Shown: one piece after another, positions 58,414 through 64,000 of the stretch
How the letters are laid out: each line of letters begins with the position of its first letter
Numbering within the stretch: position 1 is the stretch's first letter
Assembly: GCA_012845835.1 (NCBI GenBank)
Contig: JABAKD010000021.1
Coordinates: 12,146,795-12,210,794, forward strand
DNA: 64,000 nt
DNA from: Undaria pinnatifida
Lineage: Eukaryota; Sar; Phaeophyceae; Laminariales; Alariaceae
Reading direction: 5' to 3'
The notes under the pieces: model-generated
Told to the model about the DNA's origin: nothing
What the model saw: the letters and a program-made list of their open reading frames with translations, nothing else
Database searches by the model: none
Position numbers and translations under genes: made by a program

Positions 58414-58850
58414 CGATGGAGAAACGCCCTTTGCGAATTCGAGTCAATCAAGCAGCATCTGCTGGCAGACAAGGTAGTTCCGGACGACTTTCGGCGCTCG
58501 ATAGATGTCATGGCCGCACTGAAGCTTTTTGGTGCCCTCACGGAGGCAGAGGAAGCCCAGCATGATATTATCCAGGACGACAGCCGGGGCGTTGACCGGG
58601 AGCTTTCGGTTCCACCCGCAGCAGAAGGCATCTCAGTCCACCGAGCCAAACGGCCCCCCCGAAGGTGCTGATCTGGAAACGCACTGTGGGAAGACCGGGA
58701 GGATTGCACGTGAAGCACAGGAACGTACCCGCCATGTGTACGACTACGACGTGGTGCTTGAGCGTGACGGGAGCACCGGCAGCATTAAGTCGCGGGTAGA
58801 TTTGTATGGTATAGACGAGCAGGCCGCCCAAACGCGTGAGTATTCCTCGC
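58414..58850 (+). pseudogene. Frameshifted coding relic, family unknown
   Basis: Two open frames with coding-like composition follow each other: CEFESIKQHLLADKVVPDDF, RRSIDVMAALKLFGALTEAE and EAQHDIIQDDSRGVDRELSV in the first; after the C7 run at about 58653, EGADLETHCGKTGRIAREAQ, ERTRHVYDYDVVLERDGSTG and IKSRVDLYGIDEQAAQT in the second. A one-base indel in the C run would join them. It could be a retroelement gag-like or host exon; no named domain was recognised. Confidence 0.5.
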
Positions 58851-59326
58851 GGCGAACGTCGCAATGTTTCCACGCGCCCTGTTGCGGACCCGACTCCGCG
58901 CGGACCTGAAGGCTATTACTCCCCCGTGTTCATCTTGCCGACATTGCACCTTGATGTGTCTGTTGGTTTTTCAGTTCTAACAGACATTATAATAGTACCA
59001 GAAGTATATATCTGTACGTGCAGTGCAGTATTGCACGTGTACTGAAACAAGGGCCCACAAAAAAATAAAACGACACCTACGTAATAAAGCTTTTCTTTTA
59101 CCCTTCCGGGGGGGAGAGGGGGGGGGACGAAGACCATATCCCCCCATATTACGCCACAAAATTTCCTATGCAAACAACCCCCATACTAAACCCTACATAT
59201 TAAAGGGGCTGGGGGGGTACATAGCAGAAACGCAGCCCCCTGGTCGCGCAGCAGCAGCCTGCGCACCAGCTACGCACAGCGCAGAGCAACGGAGAAAAAG
59301 GGAGAGAGCAAGAGAGAGTGGTCACA

Positions 59327-59868
59327 ATGAGCACAGCCTCCACGGTGGAGGGACCTGATACAACCATCCTTCGAAAAGACCGCTTGGCTACAAAGCGTCT
59401 CTGCGGAAAGTCAGCCGATGGCGAGGACTTCATGTACTGCTGCGGGGCCAACTTTGGTGACGATTCAGGGATAGACAAGGGCCAGACCATTGAGCATGAG
59501 TGTTCGGCACAGCACAGAGAGTGAGTGGAGAGGAATGCGGGTTGAAGTGTTATGTTGGAGCGTACCGTGTACCTCGCAGCAGCAGCAGCAGCAGCAGCAG
59601 CAGAGCAGCAATACCAGAAGCCGCATGATCAAAATCGACAAAAAAACGGGCGCAAAATGCGGACCAACTAAGTTACCCCGCGTCCCTGTTGGTCCCTGCA
59701 CGCCTTTCGCATCCAAACAGAGCACTTTTGCCTATCGGAAAAATCGCCGCGAAGACCAGCAGCGGCAACTGGGTGTGCAAGAAGTGCAAGCGCAATTTCG
59801 GACGCAATATAAAGCAACTGAGCTGGACCCACGTGAAGACTCACGAACAGTCGCTTCAACACAAGTGA
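59327..59868 (+). CDS. Possible zinc-finger gene, two exons
   Basis: The ATG at 59327 follows a purine-rich leader. The first open segment encodes MSTASTVEGPDTTILRKDRL and GKSADGEDFMYCCGANFGDD and may end at a GTGAGT donor at 59519. A second segment (about 59690-59868, stop TGA) encodes NWVCKKCKRNFGRNIKQLSW and THVKTHEQSLQHK. The spacing C-x2-C ... H-x3-H resembles a BED/C2H2 zinc finger, as found in hAT transposases and some host regulators. The acceptor is not resolved, and the link between the two segments is inference. Confidence 0.4.
59576..59610 (+). repeat. (CAG)n microsatellite
   Basis: Nine uninterrupted CAG/GCA units, then AGAGCAGCAA. It lies between the two putative zinc-finger exons. 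Confidence 0.95.
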
Positions 59869-59899
59869 CGACTTGTGAGGACAGAAGTTGTTGCATTCG

Positions 59900-60397
59900 C
59901 TAGCACAAGCAGTTTCGATAAAAAATTGAAAAACATCATTTGTGAATACGATCGATTGAATGGTTGAAACTCAACTTTGCAAGCTGCGTGGTACATTAGA
60001 TCCATGTTTCATTTACGATATGGTGTTTGTGAAATATACCTGGTTGTTAATACACTGCTTCACAATTTTTGCGGGAGGTCGTTCGCGCGTGTTCAGCAGT
60101 TTGGGAACTGCCACGCTTGATGTATTTTAGTCGTGTAGTGCATGAGGCCGCAGGCCTTGTCGACGTGTGTATGTGAAAAGCAGGAGCAAGTTCGTATTTT
60201 CTTTCCACGGCAGATCAATTGATATTGCTCATGTCGCAAGTTGCATGTCGACCAACGTGCGTCGACAGGGGTGCTGGTCCCCTTTTTGTGCACCCACGCG
60301 GCGGCGGTGGGGAGCGGCGCACATTGCTGGATTTTGTCGAACCGAAGAGCGCACGGACGTCTCGAAGGAGTCGCCGGTGTTGGTGATCAGTAGTAGC
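59900..60397. other. No gene recognised
   Basis: 59945-59965 (GATCGATTGAATGGTTGAAA) resembles 26256-26275 and 22530-22550, so a dispersed repeat edge is likely. ORFs on both strands lack motifs. Confidence 0.4.
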
Positions 60398-60595
60398 GGT
60401 GACGCTGACGTGGTGGCGACCAGAGTTGTGAGCAGGGGTGAGGGTGGTGGGGGCGCGGGCAGTGACGCCGACGTGGTTGTGACGGGAGTTGTGAGCAATG
60501 GTGAGGGTGGTGCGGCGCGCGGGAAATTTTGCTGACGTGGTTGCGACGGGAGTTGTGAACGGGCTTGAGGATTGTGAGGGCGCGGGCATTGATAT
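60398..60595 (+). repeat. 63-bp tandem repeat, three copies
   Basis: GCTGACGTGGTGGCGAC at 60404 recurs at 60466 and 60530, each followed by GAGTTGTGAGCA and GGTGAGGGTGGTG variants. On the minus strand the repeat reads as a Pro/Thr/Ala-rich frame. Confidence 0.85.
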
Positions 60596-60987
60596 GGATG
60601 GTGTTTTCTTCGACGCTTCAGACGGGAGTGGTCTCGTCGATAGGACGCTTGTCCACGCTCCCATCTACTGCGCGGGATTACGTCCGGCTGTCCGGGAGCC
60701 TGTTCTCCAACACTTCTCATCAACTCTCCATGTTATTGGCAACCAGGGGGTGTCGTGGGAGGCTCGGATAAACCTGAATTGCGTGTCTCTTCACGCGGTG
60801 CCAACTGCCTCCCGCGGCATATAATATGCACTCCACCTGTCCTCTCGATCCCAATTTGGATTCGCGAAGAGGTGTCATTGCGTTAGGCCTCAAGATGGCG
60901 TCCACTTTCACGGCTTCTACGCCATGCACCAACGTACGGTTGAAGTGCAAATTTTGCACGCCTGAAGTGTGGGTGTAGAAGTACTCT

Positions 60988-61330
60988 ATGTTGTACCACG
61001 TAGACCAAACGAATACCTCTGCGTTGGCTCTGAGAAAGTCCGATCCCAACACAGTGATATTTAAGGAGAGCTACATCGTAGGCAAGGTGGAAACGGACGC
61101 GGTGGTGGGAAAGTTGCGAGAGTGTAAGGGAAGCGGGAAGGGTAGGACTGCTAGAGCCCCCGCACCACGCCGAAAGGTCGCTCCTAGGAAGAAGAGTGTC
61201 CCAGCTCCCATCCCGCACGCACCGAGACCTCACAGCAGAAGGGGGGCTCAGATTCAGACGAGTCACACGGCTCAGAGGAGGGGAGCTCGGGCGAGGAGGA
61301 AGGCTCCGAAAGGAGGACTCCGACGATAGG
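60988..61330 (+). CDS. Hypothetical basic ORF, possible exon
   Basis: It encodes LRKSDPNTVIFKESYIVGKV and ETDAVVGKLRECKGSGKGR, then a Lys/Arg/Pro-rich stretch (RRKVAPRKKSVPAP). In another frame from about 61235 an acidic Ser/Glu run (GSDSDESHGSEEGSSGEEEG) continues, so the segment may be frameshifted or spliced. The composition suggests a nuclear or chromatin protein, but no domain was recognised. Confidence 0.3.
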
Positions 61331-61499
61331 GGGAACTCCGAGGATGAGGATGTGGATGATGGGGGGGAGGGGGAGGACGAAAAGGAGGAGGGGGGCGGGG
61401 GGGGGCAAGCAGGAGAATAAATAGGAAGAGGAGGAAAAACAAGAGGAAAAGGAGGACATCAGCTCGAGAGGGCGTTCTCGGACGAGGAAGAGGCGATTT

Positions 61500-64000
61500 G
61501 ATCTTGTGGATGACTAAGACATGGAAGGGTGTCAGAACTTACACGAATATTTGTGTTGCACGTGGCGAAGTTGATACCACCGCCGTCGGCTCATCGCGAG
61601 CCCGCCCTTTCGGTATTTCCCTTTCCCCTGACGTTTCGCGGGCAAGTTTGGACTGATGATGTGATGTCTCCAAGCAGACCAAACTATTTTGTTTTCTAAT
61701 TTGTTCTTTTCGCGCTTGTTTAGCGCACTACTTCATCGACGGTGGTCGCAGAAGTAAGTTGACAGAAGCAAGCCGAAGCGTTCGTAAGTCCTGAGACGAT
61801 GTGGGGACAAGTTGGAGGGGGTGTCGTGCCCAAGCTCGGGCGCTTGCCCACCATTGATATTTTCTGACTACATCAAACAACCTAAATTGCAGTTTGACAT
61901 CCCTCGCTGTTGCAATGTTGGCTTGCTTGCCAAGCCTTATTGTTAACGCAAGAGTGTGCAGTAAACCATCCATAGGGGCACAGCCAAGAAACGAACCAAC
62001 AAGCAAGCAAACAAAGCAAAAAAAAACATTAAAAAAAAAAGTTGGGCCTTGGGGGGAAGGGGTAGGTAGGTGTGCTGGACAACTTTACTTGTGCGCCCTC
62101 GACTGGAATGATAGTATTCGTATAGCGAGTACCGGTACCTGTGGTGCCTAGTATACGTCACGGCGGTCAGGGATAGGTTGAATTCAGTGGTCGCCCCGGT
62201 GGTCTTCTTCTAGTCGTTAGCCTCGAATACTACTAGCGTTGGTGTTGCAGTTCGATTCCCACCGTGGTGGTGAGATTTTGACTTTTTTTGCTAAAATGCA
62301 AAAAAGTATTGCCTGCTGAGAGCGCCTATATTATACCAACGTGGGTAGGTAAAATTCGACGGGAGTCGACGAGGGAAGATAATGCCGAATAATGTATTCT
62401 CGCGATAACCGTACCGTCTTGGGAGGGGGGGAGAAGAGCCTGCTTTATGACCCCGGGTCCATCTGAGTTATTTCACTGGAGAACGAGGAGAGTAATGCGA
62501 GGATAATATATGCGATTAAGAAAAACACAAAAAAAAATGGCAACGCCGAGAGATACTGGACCTGCAGAGATTGGTTAATGGCCGGCATGAATGAGGTATG
62601 CCCAACTATCCAGATTGACTACGTTGTTGGGCTTCGGTCCCGAGTCACGAGCATACCCGTGGTATCTGGTAGTTTGTCGCTTGTGGCTGCAGGTGGCAGT
62701 TTCGTGTGCAACTCCCAGCACCCACTGCCATCGATATTATTCAAGGCAAGAGTCACCATTTACGAACCTCTGGCATGGATAATAAACACCTGAAAAATAA
62801 AAACAAGTGTAAATACCTTGGGTGGACACAAACCCAGAGTAAACAGAGGGACCCGACCTCCTTGAGCTTTGACAACAACATAGGATTATATGAGGCTTAA
62901 ACTAAAAAAAATAGTATGCTGGTGGTGGATCTGTGCTGCTGTAGTATTAAAATAAGCTTTGCCGCGTGGCACGTCACCTGCGCGCTGTGGTTCTGACAGC
63001 AGTGGTGCCAGTAACGTTACAGTCACCCACGCACCGAATACAACAAAAAAAATACATTTAACAAGAACTCAGTAACAAGAGACCGCGCACCCAGCCCGCG
63101 TCTGAGCAGAGCACCCAAGCTAGTTTTCGGATGCACAGTACGAGCGGGTTAGGAGCGTTGCTTCCTTGTTTCTCCCCTACTTGCCGTATCTGCAATGACG
63201 GTGTCCATACCGATATCATCGTCTAACAGTAATCCTAAGGGTTACACAAAAGGAAAACAGAAAGGGCGAAAAACAGGGAGAATAGGAGCAAAATAAAACA
63301 TTGCAAAATCACTCTTTCTTTGGAAGCTGTACAAGTATGTGCAATGCGTGTCTTCCCCGCGTAGTTTGTGACCACAGAGCGCCTCTCCGTATGATGATGC
63401 ATTAGCGTGGACAATGGTTGTGATGGAGGTATGGTTGTGCTGGATATTGATGGGGAGGAAATATCGGTACAACTGAAGGACACACGAGGTAGCTTGAACC
63501 TACTAAATATACGACGAATGTATTGAAGTTTGATGACGAATCTTCGTGATTCGAACACGATATAAAACGTACTATCAATGCAAATAACACAACAACAAGT
63601 TGCGCCAGCAGCAAGCAGTTTACGCGCCGGTATCCCCGGTGGTTGGACATTTCTAGTTTTAGTATCTATGTAAGCAGCGTAACTTTTGCGGCCGATGTGG
63701 TACCTTCAGCCCGCAAGGGGCTCTTACAAATCGACAGAGGCCGAAGGGGCGAGAGAGCGAGTTGGCGAAATCCCTCGCAAATCGCTGAAAAAAAGGGCTG
63801 AATATTTGCAAAAACTGCAAATAAATAGTGCTGAATCCTCTATGCATGATAAACAACACAGTATGCACGTGTCACAAATGGCGGGGGGGCGGGGAAGATA
63901 CCTGTGGCCGTGGCTAGTCCAGAATGTCTCCGGATGTCGCTGGTGCTTCTCCCGAGTTCGGTTGGAAGTAATAGCATGGTAGTAGTGGTGGTTAAGAGGC
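61500..64000. other. No gene recognised at the right edge
   Basis: AT-rich with short ORFs. The plus ORF at 63686-63982 includes a basic, possibly helical stretch (SLKKRAEYLQKLQINSAESS) and could be an exon, without further support. A stretch at 62180-62275 looks superficially tRNA-like but does not fold (see rejected items). Confidence 0.4.

Noticed and set aside
61340-61420. Asp/Glu/Gly-rich acidic ORF
   Set aside because: Purine-rich simple sequence; the composition explains the ORF.
62180-62275. Possible tRNA around GTTCGATTCCCACC
   Set aside because: The T-stem does not pair and no cloverleaf could be folded.

Overview
The window looks like nuclear DNA of a stramenopile, most probably a brown alga. 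Small exons are separated by introns of about 0.7-2.4 kb, the GC content is moderate, and simple repeats are abundant. The retroelement mix (Ty3/gypsy with a chromodomain-like tail, LINE, DIRS-like RT plus tyrosine recombinase) matches what I know of brown-algal genomes. Nothing bacterial, organellar or viral was recognised. The species call is inference.

The left quarter (about 1.5-15.8 kb, minus strand) holds one long multi-exon gene. Eleven exons could be placed by protein motifs and splice sites, and wherever neighbouring exons were both found their reading phases agree. In order they encode a signal peptide, an animal-type haem peroxidase domain, a DOMON domain and the first five-sixths of a cytochrome b561 core with all four expected haem histidines. 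This architecture resembles a dual oxidase whose electron module is a b561 instead of a NADPH oxidase. The peroxidase domain appears to lack the usual distal histidine (Tyr) and proximal histidine (Glu). The exon carrying the distal site is flanked on both sides by diverged copies of its own two ends; the upstream copy keeps the histidine. Introns carry a 160-bp triplicated repeat, a hexanucleotide array and other repeats.

From 16 to 33 kb I see no convincing host gene, only repeats: a 470-bp-spaced direct repeat, a pair of roughly 430-bp inverted repeats about 3.4 kb apart, a purine-rich 2.3-kb tract, several minisatellites, and copies of a G-tract-rich repeat family (called R1 here).

From 33 to 43 kb lie a decayed Ty3/gypsy element whose reverse transcriptase is split by a Mutator-like MITE, an approximately 770-bp GAT microsatellite, a 5'-truncated frameshifted LINE and a cluster of MITEs. 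From 46 to 54.7 kb there is a nest: a DIRS-like element on the minus strand has lost its RT active site by deletion, has its recombinase split by an R1 copy, and is followed by a second R1 copy that itself contains a TRIM-like element with 270-bp LTRs. The right end (56-64 kb) has more R1 and MITE copies, a frameshifted coding relic, a possible zinc-finger gene and a basic-to-acidic hypothetical ORF.
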